This document shows, piece by piece, positions 21,830 through 32,463 of a stretch of DNA of 64,000 bases. Each line of letters opens with the position of its first letter. The first letter of the stretch is position 1. The notes beneath the pieces are model-generated. The model searched no databases. It worked only from the letters and a program-made list of their open reading frames with translations, and had not been told where the DNA came from. This stretch comes from Romanomermis culicivorax (Eukaryota; Nematoda; Enoplea; Mermithida; Mermithidae). A program made the translations under genes and the position numbers. The stretch is from contig CAWUHX010000044.1 in the NCBI GenBank assembly GCA_963922205.1, forward strand, positions 1,302,001 to 1,366,000. Reading direction: 5' to 3'.

Positions 21830-23624
21830 GTTGCGCAGCTCCCAATGACGTTCGTATTCCAATAACCGACGGTTGAGTTGTCGCGGTTGTATTCATGGTG
21901 ATGATCTGAGCCGGCCTCATTTGATACTTTGAAGGCACAGCCGTTTTTGATAACGCCATCGCATCTTTTTGCTTCTTTTCTTCGGCTCTTTTATCCACTT
22001 CGATTTGGTATTCATGATGGATTTCTCGAATGATGGCCTTTCTTTCCTCGGTTGCTGGATAATTCGGAGCTCTCATATCTGTCAAACATTGTAAAATGTA
22101 GCGTAGAGCCATCGAGTAGGAATTATCAGTCGTTTTATAGTTGTAGGCCTGTCGGGCATCAAACAAGAACAGCGTAAGCTGTGTTATGACGATAGCATTT
22201 TCTGCGCCATAGTATTTGTAGTAATCGCACATCCTGCTTAGGAGAACTGCAGTGAGTTCTTCCGTACAATGTGGATTTCGACGCAAGTATCATGCTTGAA
22301 AATAGTCAGGGAAATCCTGAGCTATTTGCTGCAAAGCCATGGTGGCTTGACGTAAAATCGTGGGATCGAAATTCAAATGAGAACGATTGTAGTAATTAAT
22401 GATAATTACTTCATCGGTAGTCCTCGGTTGAATTTGGGCCGTTATAGGTGCAGTAGGTATGCTAGGGTACCATTCTTCGGGTGGCATGCGTTGTTTGCCA
22501 AATCGGCGATATGGAATTTTATATTCTGGAACGATTCGCTGTGGTTTTTGTTGATCGCTAGCTACTTCGGCTTGTCGTGATGTTGTCGGTTCGTCCATCA
22601 TTTTCTCAGAGTCAGCCGTCCGAGGCTGTTGACCCTCTAATTCTTCTTTTTGCAATTGATCTCGTTTTAAAGCGCTGGCCCATTCGATTCTCTTTTGACG
22701 GTCTTTCGAATCGCTAGGATGTTCTTGTCTATAGTCGTGATCAGGATGATATTTTCTTGGTCATTCGTTCGACGGGTATTCACCATGACGATATTTTCGA
22801 CTATCGTAATCGTCACTTTCTTTTCGTGCAGTAGACCGTGAAGGTCGTTCTTGTGTTCGCGAGTCAGTTTCTTTTCATTCTCTACTTCGCGTGTCTTCTC
22901 GCGAATCGCGACGTTTCTTAGATAGTGGCATGTAATTTGGATCTTCCGGATGAGACTCCAGATAGTCCTGAATAGTGCGCAATTGTCTATCAATTGCGTT
23001 TCCTCTTCGAAACAGCGAAAACTGATACGCTCTAATATCCCGAATCGGTTCACCATGTTCATTGCATAGTCGATCCTTTTTAATCTCCAAAACAGGAGTC
23101 GTGCAGTCTGTACTGACAGGCATAGAGGTGTCTACCTCATTTTTCTTCGGTATTTTGTATCGCGTAGGAATTATTCGCGTTGGTATCATTTTCGATTCGT
23201 CATCGTCACCTTCACATTCTATTTGAGAGATGTCTCTCATCGACGTAGTTTTTACCAGTGCGGCCCTTTCTCGATATTCCTCTCCTTTATCCCAATCTAT
23301 GTCGTACTGACTGTACGACAGATTTTTGGAAATCGGTGTTAGCGAGGATGTAGTTTTAGCCGTTGTCATTGGCGCGGTAGTATCCCTTCTCGATACGTCA
23401 TCTTCTTCGCTATCGATTTGTATGACATCCGTTTTGGTAGGGATTTCCATTTTTACTGCGAATGATTCTTCGGCGGTTTGTTTTATCAACGATTGGACGG
23501 CCATTGCTGTTTCTGTATCAAATTCGGTTTCCGCGGAAGTTTGTGTAGGAGCCTGGGTAGGCGTTTTTGTTGGGCTTTCTCCCCTCAATGTAGTGCCTGG
23601 ATGTACGGGTAGATTCGAACTCAT
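21830..23624 (-). pseudogene. Accessory ORF x3 of A1 (same frame as x2): basic disordered and helical domain
   Basis: In frame with x2 and perhaps one polyprotein; an internal ATG at 23622-23624 (MSSNLPV) is conserved in A2. The N-terminal third is Thr/Ser/acid-rich. A conserved block ([31 protein letters not shown]) precedes an Arg/Ser/Glu-rich stretch ([26 protein letters not shown]) that looks nucleic-acid binding. A helical C-terminal part follows (ILRQATMALQQIAQDF, LLSRMCDYYKYYGAENAIV, LRYILQCLTDMRAPNYP). Stops are TGA near 22875, 22783 and 22287. The end is displaced by the 817-bp insertion; the tail beyond it resumes near 21000 (SPTSANYEPIDTDAS). Function unknown; a nucleocapsid- or scaffold-like role is only a guess. 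Confidence 0.6.
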
Positions 23625-23625
23625 T

Positions 23626-25494
23626 GTCAATATGTGGTGGGGCAGAAAACAAGTGAGTCGTTCACATTTTTGTGACGTCAAAATCGGTGAGTTATACAAA
23701 AAATAGTAATAAGGATTTTCCTTATACTTCTTTTTCGTTACTAGATCGGTTTCGCTAGAGACAGGAAAACTGTCGTTTCGAAATACGATGGGTCACATGA
23801 AATATCGGTTTGCGTATATCGGTCGTTTGTTGTCGCTACAATTCTTTTCATTAAATGGTATACGATTAGCCAATTCGATCAGTTCTAATTCGAACGTTCT
23901 GTCTCATTTTATCCAATTTTGTTCGCATATGAGATCGATTTCGATGCTATCACTTTTCGACATTAGTTTTGGAATCTCGTTTTTAATTATGGCTCGCAAT
24001 TCCGTTTCCGAATGTGGGGAGCATAGGTGTGCGACTAATGGCATGGTTCCCCGAACGGCGTTCATCCATTCATGATGGTTAGGGAGCCAGTATAGCGGCG
24101 TTAAAGCCGGGGTTTTGGCGATTTGATGATCGAACTTCATTTTGTATATGGGCCAAGTTTCGGGAGGGCCGTACGTTGAAAACGGATTGTTTACGACTAG
24201 ATTGAAGTTTGTTTGTTTTACTTCATCACTCATAACCATACTTTGGTCTATTTCGGACAGAAATAGGAGCGACATAGGCGCACCGACAGCGTGATGAATG
24301 CTGGTTATGTCGTTAGAGCGTAAAGCTCTGTCTATAATACTAGCACATATAGCGGCATCATCGTATGGTTCGACTTTCCCGTCATCAGTCAAAGGTGACG
24401 TGTTTTGCTTGCTACCCCTTATAGATGGTAGTTTCGAAGAGTGCATTTTTTGGCTCAATGATTTAGTGGAGTGTTCTACGTTCACGTAGTTGTACAAACA
24501 ATATCGCATATTCGGAACCTTATAATCATAGAATGTGATTCGGTTCAATGCCAATATTTTGTTGCCCATGATCACGTGTAACATGCTTTTCGAAAGCATC
24601 CAGTCTATGACGCCGAATGCGCCTTTTTCATCGCCTTCATGGTCAACGTTCCCGTTATCATATAGGTTTTGCGTCGCGATATGTATAAATTCGGGCGGTA
24701 GAAAATCATGAGGAAAGATTTGTATGTTATCGTATACGCTATCGACGAAACTGTAGCGCCCATACGCAAGAAACATCAAGGTCGGGTAATACGCATCCAA
24801 TATCGAGTAGGTTAGGACCTGCTCATCGGGTTTGCCAGCTTGGGTGATTCAGTCATTCGCTTGAGGAAAGTACATTGTATAACGCTCTACGTCCAGTGCG
24901 AACGCGTCAGCAACTCTTCCTTTTAGTTTTTTGTTTTTCGGGACAAAGGCCGATTAGACGTGCCCTTTCCCATTTTTCGGGCAAGCGTTCAATGTTCTCT
25001 AGTATGATCTGGACATTGACCAGGATACTAGGGGCGAGCACGTTAGAGTGCATTTTGCGAGCATCGGACGAATAGTATTCACGTCCATGCATGTCCTTCA
25101 AACATTTCCAGTCATCCGCCTGGTCAAAACGGATAATGATGGTTTTGGGAGCCAATACGAATTCGTAAAACGCCGTCCAATCTTCGGGAGTAGCTGCTAG
25201 GGCGTCAAACATGAGAGTGTATCCAGTTGGGAAGCCCAACTGGACGAACCGAGCGACCTGAGTCACGTTCTGGTTTAGTATATTCATTTTGGTCTTATGA
25301 ATATACAATTGATTCCTCGAAATTTTTTCGACGTCAAAACCGACCAATACATGGCCTTGAAAATTCGGTTTCGAATGCGCTGACAATGCACTTTTCAATT
25401 AGCCGCTTTCGACGTATCTCAGATCGCGCAGGACATTGAGGGGCCTGGCATAAACCGTTTCGAACCATCGCTCGAACTCTGTGATTCTTATCAT
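23626..25494 (-). pseudogene. Accessory ORF x2 of A1: DEDDy 3'-5' exonuclease domain plus unknown domain
   Basis: Starts at ATG 25492-25494 (MIRITEFERWF, conserved in A2). The first ~240 codons have the RNase D/WRN/MUT-7 exonuclease pattern: motif I HVLVGFDVEK (Asp 25333-25335, Glu 25327-25329), a hydrophobic strand RFVQLGFPTGYTLMFDAL, motif II IIIRFDQADDWKCLKD (Asp 25111-25113), and motif [19 protein letters not shown] (Tyr 24807-24809, Asp 24795-24797). All four metal-binding acids and the DEDDy tyrosine are present. The remainder ([44 protein letters not shown]) is a conserved domain I cannot name. Breaks: TAA 25399, a one-base insertion near 24930, TGA near 24850, 23904 and 23790. No signal peptide or membrane segment. 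Confidence 0.72.
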
Positions 25495-25552
25495 GCGTAT
25501 GATGTTGTATTCTAAAAAATATCACAAAATTTTCGATTAATTTCTGTTAGAT

Positions 25553-25890
25553 TTATTTTCGCGTGGAAACGTCACTCTTTCCAATCACGGCGTGCAAATC
25601 TTCTGGTGAAGTTACCGCGACCCAAATTTTATATCGATGGATCGATATTTTATTCTTCCCAGGGGAAGTGAAACCCGGAGTTTCTATTTTTAAAAGACTT
25701 TAGTCTGTTCGGCAGTGCAGAACTTACCATCCGCAAAAAAGAATCTATCGTCCTGGCCATATTGTTTCTTTTGATATGATATGTATCTATCTTGATTGTT
25801 GAAATATTTTCGGAAAATCGGCGGTGTATTGATCAATGATGTTGATATCGCCAAACTCTGCGACATTGTCGCTTTGGACCCGCTGGTCAT
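25553..25890 (-). CDS. Accessory ORF x1 of A1, with a 44-nt intron
   Basis: Start taken at the ATG 25888-25890 because copy A2 has a start codon at the aligned place (62910-62912). Exon one ends ...QDRYISYQKKQYGQ and RFFFAD at a perfect donor (GATG then GTAAGT). Intron 25684-25727 is 44 nt, ends AAAAATAG, and splicing is phase 1. Exon two reads ETPGFTSPGKNK and IWVAVTSPEDLHAVIGKSD before TAA at 25553. Without splicing the frame stops within about ten codons. The same donor, acceptor and downstream protein are present in A2. Function unknown; the VAVTSPEDLHAVI segment resembles the N-terminal strand-helix that precedes motif I in RNase D-like exonucleases, so x1 could belong with x2. Confidence 0.6.
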
Positions 25891-25929
25891 CTTTTCTTTT
25901 ATCAAATTTGATTTGTCAATATCGAGCAA

Positions 25930-26392
25930 TTGATTCGATCCGACCGTTCACTGAGCTTTTGATTTATCAAAATGAGAAATATAAGAGTGAAGAATCTTGC
26001 TAAAAAGATGAAGGTGTAAAGTGGAGAGTTGTTAACCACGAATTCAAATTTTCATGCACATGGTGAAAAATGTAAAGTTCAGATTGGGTGGGACCAGAGG
26101 AAGATATTTCTACGGCGCGCGCTTTTATCTTTATTTTTCTTTTTTCTGCGCTACTACTTAGGGAAGGTCAATTTCTTCGAAATGGTTGTGAATATACACA
26201 AAACTACGCGACAGTATCATACACATTTCTTTCACTAATTCCACACCGAATCTGTATTAGCGCCCTTAGCGCATTTTTTTGGATAACAAAAACTTTATAC
26301 TCATCGCTTTTGCTTACCATTATAAAATAATTAAAATTTTATCAACAAAGTTAAAGTTAGTGTTAGTTAAAATATTATAAAATTTACAATTT
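25930..26392 (-). other. Spacer between integrase and the accessory genes of A1
   Basis: About 460 bp without a recognisable gene. The corresponding stretch of A2 (about 62930-63400) is alignable, with shared words such as TGGAAAGTTGTTAACCACGA-like and GGGAAGGTCAA blocks. It may hold the splice acceptor or promoter used for the downstream ORFs, but none can be named with confidence. Confidence 0.45.
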
Positions 26393-29300
26393 TTAATTTT
26401 TCCAAAGTCTTGGAGGACCACTATCTTCTGACTCTAAAATTGCGGATGCCGTATGAGGCATGTATGGCTTTATGCGAGAAAGTGAGACTTTCTGAGATTG
26501 TCCGGGACAATCTAAACTATCGATGGTTATGACGTTTTTTGAAATTTCGGAATTTTCGACCACTACAAAGGGTCCCATATAGTCTTTGACGATTTTAGTC
26601 CCTTTTTTGTTGTTAATCAACAGTATGAGATCGTTTAGATCCTATTTCTGTTCTTTCGCTTTTTTATCGAAGTATCCCTTGTGTGATTCAGACGTGTTTT
26701 TCAAGTTTTCCGAAACTTCGTTATATAACATTAGTTGCGCTCGTGTGAAGATATACTGATACGCGTCGTAGTTTAGTGGTAACGTTAGACTTTTCGCACA
26801 GTCAAAATCAATAGCGATTCTGGGTTCATACCCTCACAAAAGTCGAAATGGAGAAAAGTGAGTAGCTGTGTGAGGAACAGTGTTATAGGCGAATGTCCCG
26901 AAAGGTAGATATCGTTCCCAATTATCTGGATCTTCAGCGGTGATTTTTTTGAGTTGCGAAATCAAGGTTTGATTGAATCTTTCTACCATTCCGTTACATT
27001 GCGGGTGATACACAGTGGTGTTGATTTTCTGAACTTTTAGAAGTTTCGCAATGTCTTTCATCAAGTTTGAAGTGAATCCTGAACCCTGATCTGATAGTAG
27101 ATGTTTCGGGCTGCCATGAATCAAAACTACATTGTTTACGAAGCTTTCGACAATAGTGGCTGCTTTTTGATCCGGAATCAAATGAGTGCTTACCCACTTA
27201 GTGAATGAGTCTTGAAATACAATGACATATGATCTTTTTTCACCAAGAGGGGAAATGTTTACTATGTCGGTCGGGACGATTTCAAATGGATATTTCAGTT
27301 GTATCGGCATCAACGGTGGTGGTTTCTGCAACTGTGAAGTTGTTTGTTGACATGTTCTGCATGTTTTGATCCATTTTATTATCGATTCTTCCATTTTCGG
27401 CCACCAGAAATGCTGACGTATCATTGCTGTAGTGCGTCTATGGCCTTGATGGCTTAAAATCTTTGCGCCATGGAATTGATACAAAACGCTTTCTATCAAA
27501 GTAGTCGGAACTACTATCGCGGAAGCTGTATTAGCTTGTTTCGACGTTTGGTATACTATTTCGTTTCTGGTATGAAAGGCAGATGAGATTGTAGAAATTT
27601 GCTTCTGTTCCAGGATTTTTACCAATTTTGCGATGTACGGATCTTTTTTTTGAGCTTCTCTGATTTCTTCTGGCATTTCTATAGTTACTAGCCGTTTTTC
27701 AGGCTGTTGAAAGTCTTGTTCGAACATCAGCACTTTACTCTGAGACACGAGTTTACTTCTTTCTTCCTTTTGCGTCATTGACCTTGTTATAGCTGCAGCA
27801 ACAGTCTTTTCCCCTTCGCAAAATGTCGGTCTAAATATTTTGTTCGTTACTTCTTCGCTAGTCATTGACTTCACTTTAGCACGAGGCTCGTTTCATGATA
27901 GAAAATCAGAGCAAGCATTTTCTTTGCCTTTCACATATTCAAATCGATAGTCGTAGTCTTGAAGCTTTATTGCGAAGTTTTGAAGTCACGAATTTCCATG
28001 TTTTTCTTCTTTGATCCATTGCAAAAGTTTATGATCAGTTCTGACCATTACTTTTTGACCATAGACATAGTGTCTGTACCATCGGAAAGCTTCTACTATT
28101 GCGAGACATTCGTGCTCAGTCATACTGTAGCGGGTTTCTACATCAGAAAGGACTCTACTATTGTACGCGATGACCCATTGATCATTTTTGTTTTCTTGAT
28201 ACAAAATCGCACCGATAGCAGTTGTGCTAGCATCAGTTTGAATGATGAATTTCGATTTTTCGTCATTATAGGCAGGATATCGCAAAAAAGGAGTCGAGGT
28301 TAGAGATGTTTTAATCTCGTTAAACGCTATAGGATGTTCTTCACTCATCTCATATTTGGCGTTTTTTCGTAGTAGTTGGTAGAGTGGTCGCAAAAGAGTG
28401 GCAAGATTCGGTATGAATCGTCTACACCATTGAACAAGGCCCAAAAAACTTTGAAGATCTTTTACCGTTTTTGGCATTTCATTGTTTACGATCGCGGAGA
28501 CCTTTTCGGGATCAGGCGAGATTCCATTTTCGCTCAGCAAATGACCAAGAAATTTTACTTGTTTCAGTACGAAATCGCATTTATCAGGTCTTGACGTTAA
28601 ATTCGCGTCACAAAGAGCATCAAAGATCAGTTGGATGTGATTTAGATGATGGTTATACGTTTGCGAAAAAACTATGATATTGTCAATATAGACTAGACAG
28701 ATTTTCCAGATGTATGGATGCAGGATCGGTTCCATTAGTTTTTGGAATTCAGCAGGAGCATTTTTCAAACCAAATGGTAGAATTTTGAATCGAAACAAGC
28801 CTTCTTGACTAACGAAAGTAGTTTTATCGCATGAAGCGATGTCTAAAGGGATCTGCCAGTACCCTGCTTTCAAATCTAGGGTTGAGAAAAATAGGGCATC
28901 GCCTAAAGCATCTAGATAGTCATCCATTCTCGGCATCGGAAATTTATCGCTAGGAGTAACTACATTTATACCTCTATGGTCGACTACAGGTCGCCAACTT
29001 CCATCTTTTTTGGTTACCAGAAACATAGGCGCAGCCCACGGTGATCGCGAAAGTTCGATGAGGCCTTTTTCTAGCATTTCTTGGATTTTCTGACGAACCA
29101 TTGGTCTTTGTTCAATCAGTGCACGATAGTATTGTTTCGCAACTGGTTTTGCATCACCGTTGTCTATAGAGACCGTTAAGTCGTGAGTGAGAGTAGGCTG
29201 ATCTCCAGGGAGACTGAAAACATCGCCATATTGCTTGAAGACTTTGATGGTGATCTTTCTATCTTCATTATTGATATTTGACTTTTCAGTAATTCTTTCG

Positions 29301-29848
29301 AGAGGGAGTCGAAGTTTTTCTTCTTCCGATATAGTCGACTGGTCTTTAACCAAGGTGGCTGGCTCATAGTCTTCTTCATGATTGCTTAGCGATGCGACAG
29401 TCATTTTCGATTCTTCGAGTCTGAATTTAACCTCAGCGATGAGCTGGTTAGGTTGCAGATGGATACCGTTCGCACTATTATTGACGAATAATAGTGGACA
29501 TTTGCCTTCCATTATGTTGATTATCGCAAGTTGGATCTGATATTCACAGTTTTCTTTTCCGAAGTTTACGGGTTGAACTATGACGCTTTTGAAGCTTTCA
29601 TTTATGAAAGGGAAGATTTTTCGGTTAACCCAGGTTTGACAATTCAGTTCTACATAGCATGACGAGATATTCAAAATCGGTAGCGATCTGTCGATTTTTA
29701 CGATTTGCCTTTGACTTTGTCCCGTAGAAGTATTTGAAAATACTTCATCGTAGGGCGCTTTTTTGATCGGTTTTAAAACTAGATTTAGTTCTTGCTGAAC
29801 GTCTCCGATTCTGATGAAATTTTCGGGGTATCGTTTATTATGGCTCAA
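26393..29848 (-). pseudogene. RT-RNase H-integrase of element A1
   Basis: A single frame with few stops. RT: KKDGSWRPVVDHRGIN, FSTLDLKAGYWQIPLD, LPFGLKNAPAEFQKLM and the catalytic box LVYIDNIIVFS, where the usual YIDD reads YIDN. RNase H: FIIQTDASTTAIGAILY and VRTDHKLLQWI. Stops TGA follow at about 27986 and 27893. Integrase (26834-27874): a His-His/Cys-Cys zinc region ([24 protein letters not shown]), then the first catalytic Asp in [21 protein letters not shown] with the second, and [12 protein letters not shown] with the Glu. After a TGA at 26831 that is shared with copy A2, the C-terminal module KDYMGPFVVVE ... SLSRIKPYMP is GPY/F-like. Polymerase and integration functions; the D-to-N change and the stops make this copy inactive. 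Confidence 0.9.
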
Positions 29849-30636
29849 ACGCTCAGATGCTTTAGGAAATCAGTTCCTAGGAGGCATTGCTCTCCTGCAG
29901 TAGGTAGAATCCAGGATCGTACTAGATGCGTTCCGAAAGATGAGTTGATTTTGAAGATTATCGGACCTCGGGCATCAACGATAGCACCGTCGGCTACTTT
30001 TATCTGTGCAGATGTTTCTAACGTATCATAGTCAATCCCCAAAGAGCCTGCTAAGCATGAGGAAATGACTGAACATTGAGCATCAGTATCCATCAACGCT
30101 TTCATTTTAGTTTTTCCAATTTCAGCATCGATATGAAAAGCTCAAGTAGGAGCGTATAAGCTCAGAAGTTTGATGTCTTTTTGCGAACATTCTTTGATTC
30201 GACACACGCTAGATCTCGTGATCCATGGTTCAGTAGGTTTTTCGATTGTGAAATCTGTGATTCCGGGAGCCATGAAGAAGTTTGTAGCTTTTGATGTTTC
30301 TGTTGGTTCATGCATATTTGCTGTACTAGTCGTCGGTTTCATCGGAACAAAAGGTTTAGGTGAGTTAAACACTGTTTTGGTTTCAGATGGCAAAACTTGT
30401 TGCGAAGATTTCGGAGAAGTTAGTTGAGTCTGTATAGACTGTGAATTATTCATCAGATAGTAATAATGCTTTTCGATTATCTTTTCTTGTCGGGATTCAG
30501 AATCGCAAAGAGAAATGTTTGCCACATCTCTCTGATAGTTTCGATTATCGCAATTGAGAAATCGGTTATTTCGGTCTAAATTTTGATTCTGATTGAGCAT
30601 GTAGTTACACGTATTTGTTGAAAACGAGGACGCCAA
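29845..30636 (-). pseudogene. Protease region of element A1
   Basis: Encodes a Ser/Thr/Pro-rich linker followed, after a TGA at about 30142, by a retropepsin-like segment: MKALMDTDAQCSVIS contains the active-site triad as D-T-D in place of the usual D-T-G, and LLGTDFLKHL matches the G-x-DFL strand near the end of retroviral-type proteases. The catalytic Asp is kept but Gly to Asp in the triad would probably inactivate it. The frame changes near 29846 before RT begins. Confidence 0.75.
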
Positions 30637-32459
30637 TTATGGTTATTTTGCCATTGATGATTTGGTTGCTGTTGCCAAGGCTGAGAAGCCTGTGGTTTCA
30701 ATTGATAGCATTCAGAGCTGTCGTGCTTACACTGACCATGATAGGTGCAATATTTCGGCGGTCGTTCACATGACTGAGTTCGTTGGAAGTTTCGATTTTG
30801 AGAGAAATCCCATATAGGAATGTTTTGTCTATTCCGGAAATTCGGACTCATTCCTCGATTGAATCGCGACCTTCGATTTTCGAAATTATTAGCATTTTGC
30901 GAATTTTCTCAGATTCCAAACTTTTCTAGGACTCGTTTTATGCTTTCCTTGAACTCTTTAGTCTTCATTAGAGTCGAATTTTCTTGAAACCTCACGCTAT
31001 TTCGCTGTCTAGAGTCATCTCTATTTCGGGATTGAGAGTTATCTCTGAAACGAGGTTTTGAATCATCTCTGAAACGCAATTGTTATGGTTGCTCTTCCGA
31101 TGGATTTTCGAGTTTGTTAACCAGTATAGGTTGTTCTACTCTCGCAGTTGACTGTTTATTCGCTCACTGAATTTTCTGAACTTTAGCGACGGCTATAGCT
31201 AACTCAGTGATCATTTCTAGATTACTCACGTCAATCGAGACTCTGTAAATTTCGGGCATTTTTCAAAGAAAAGTTGTGATAACTTTTCTATGGCGATACT
31301 GAGCGCTTCTGTCATAGTACAGTAGATGTACGTAGGTACTGATTCGATTTAAGAAAGCTGACGAATCTTCGGTTTCAAACGGAGCGATGGACTGGAGCTC
31401 GCATTGGAGCCTATCTTGATCGCAATTTGGTGCATTCATACACATTAGAATCTGTTTGGCTTCATCGTATGATCGGACATCTCGTATGGCCTTCAGGGCA
31501 CCATCGCAAGTCAAGCGACGCAACGTGTGAAGTTTTACATACTCAGAGGCATCGAGGCCAAACTCGTTTTCGAGCGCGATGAAGAATTTCGACACTTGTT
31601 GATTTCGAGTCGAATTATCTAGTTTTTGCAGCGCTTTCTTTTTACAGATAGTCTTAATTCTGGTTTTGTCATCGGTGAAAGATCTATGCACCTGGGAAGG
31701 TGGGATAGACGAAAAATTTATCTGAGAGTTTAGCACGTTTAGTGCATTAGAGCAGTCAAACGTTTGTGTCAGGATGATTAGATCATCATCCTCATCGATT
31801 ATACCATGAAAACTAAGTTGACTTTTTCGATCGCTGGTGGCGTTTTTTGGTTTATTCGATTTTAGAGACTGAGCGTAAGAGCTCATAGGTCTCGCGATAT
31901 TTTCGATTTCAGGAACATTTGGTTTCAATAGCTCTTCTTTCTGAGCTCTCATCGCTTCGATTTCGGTTTTAAACTCAGCGAGAAGTTTTCATTTTTGAGT
32001 CATGATCGTCACCATTTCGCTTAACGTGTTAGTAGCGTTGCCACGAAAATTTATCATTTCCGCATCACATTTTTGCATTACGTCGATATACGCGCCATTA
32101 TCGAAGATTTTTCGAGTATCGGTCTCTTTTGGTTTTGGTTTTAGAAAATTGAATTTTCGATTTTTGACGATTTTTGGAGATAGAGATCATGAAGTATTTT
32201 GCGTTTTTAGCAGAGCCGACGTTTGCGGTGAATCGAAGTTACACTTATCTGCTTCGTAGAGAAACGGTAGATTTGGGTTTTCACAGTCGAAATTTTCGAT
32301 TTCTTGATCATCGGGATTCGCTAGTTTCTTGTAGAAACGTTTTTCGTAACCTAGCCCAGTAGAGTGACGCGTGCCGTTTTCTTCCATTTTTTTAGATTTT
32401 CGAATTTCCGCAGATTTCGGCATTTCCTCAACCTTTAAACGAGCTGGTACGGTCACCAA
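30576..32459 (-). pseudogene. gag of element A1
   Basis: One reading frame of about 628 codons, interrupted by stops (TGA near 32188, 31988, 31264, 31166 and 30910; TAA near 31084) but without a length-changing break. The middle part (31263-31952) has the helical character of a capsid region. The region before the knuckle is rich in Asn, Arg and Ser. The nucleocapsid motif is YCTYHGQCKHDSSEC, i.e. C-x2-H-x4-H-x4-C rather than the classical C-x2-C-x4-H-x4-C, a variant also seen in some other Ty3/gypsy Gag proteins. The protease frame overlaps its end in another phase, implying frameshift expression or a mutation. Confidence 0.75.
32446..32458 (-). promoter_or_regulatory. Putative primer-binding site of element A1
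   Basis: Five bases inside the 5' LTR the minus strand reads TGGTGACCGTACC, beginning with the TGG expected for pairing with the CCA end of a primer tRNA. I could not assign the tRNA. It overlaps the start region of the gag reading frame (ATG at 32459). Confidence 0.5.
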
Positions 32460-32463
32460 ATTA

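Noticed and set aside
25556..25600. A second short intron joining x1 to x2 in A1
   Set aside because: An acceptor-like TTTTTTAG exists near 25512, but no GT donor is shared with A2 upstream of the x1 stop.
27959..28303. Plus-strand frames across the A1 pol region
   Set aside because: They are antisense shadows of clearly recognisable RT/RNase H on the minus strand.
21678..32459. UGA read as a sense codon in this organism
   Set aside because: The ADAMTS exons contain no internal TGA and use TGG for conserved Trp. The A1 TGA sites do not match one amino acid in A2, where different residues (Arg, Gly) appear.
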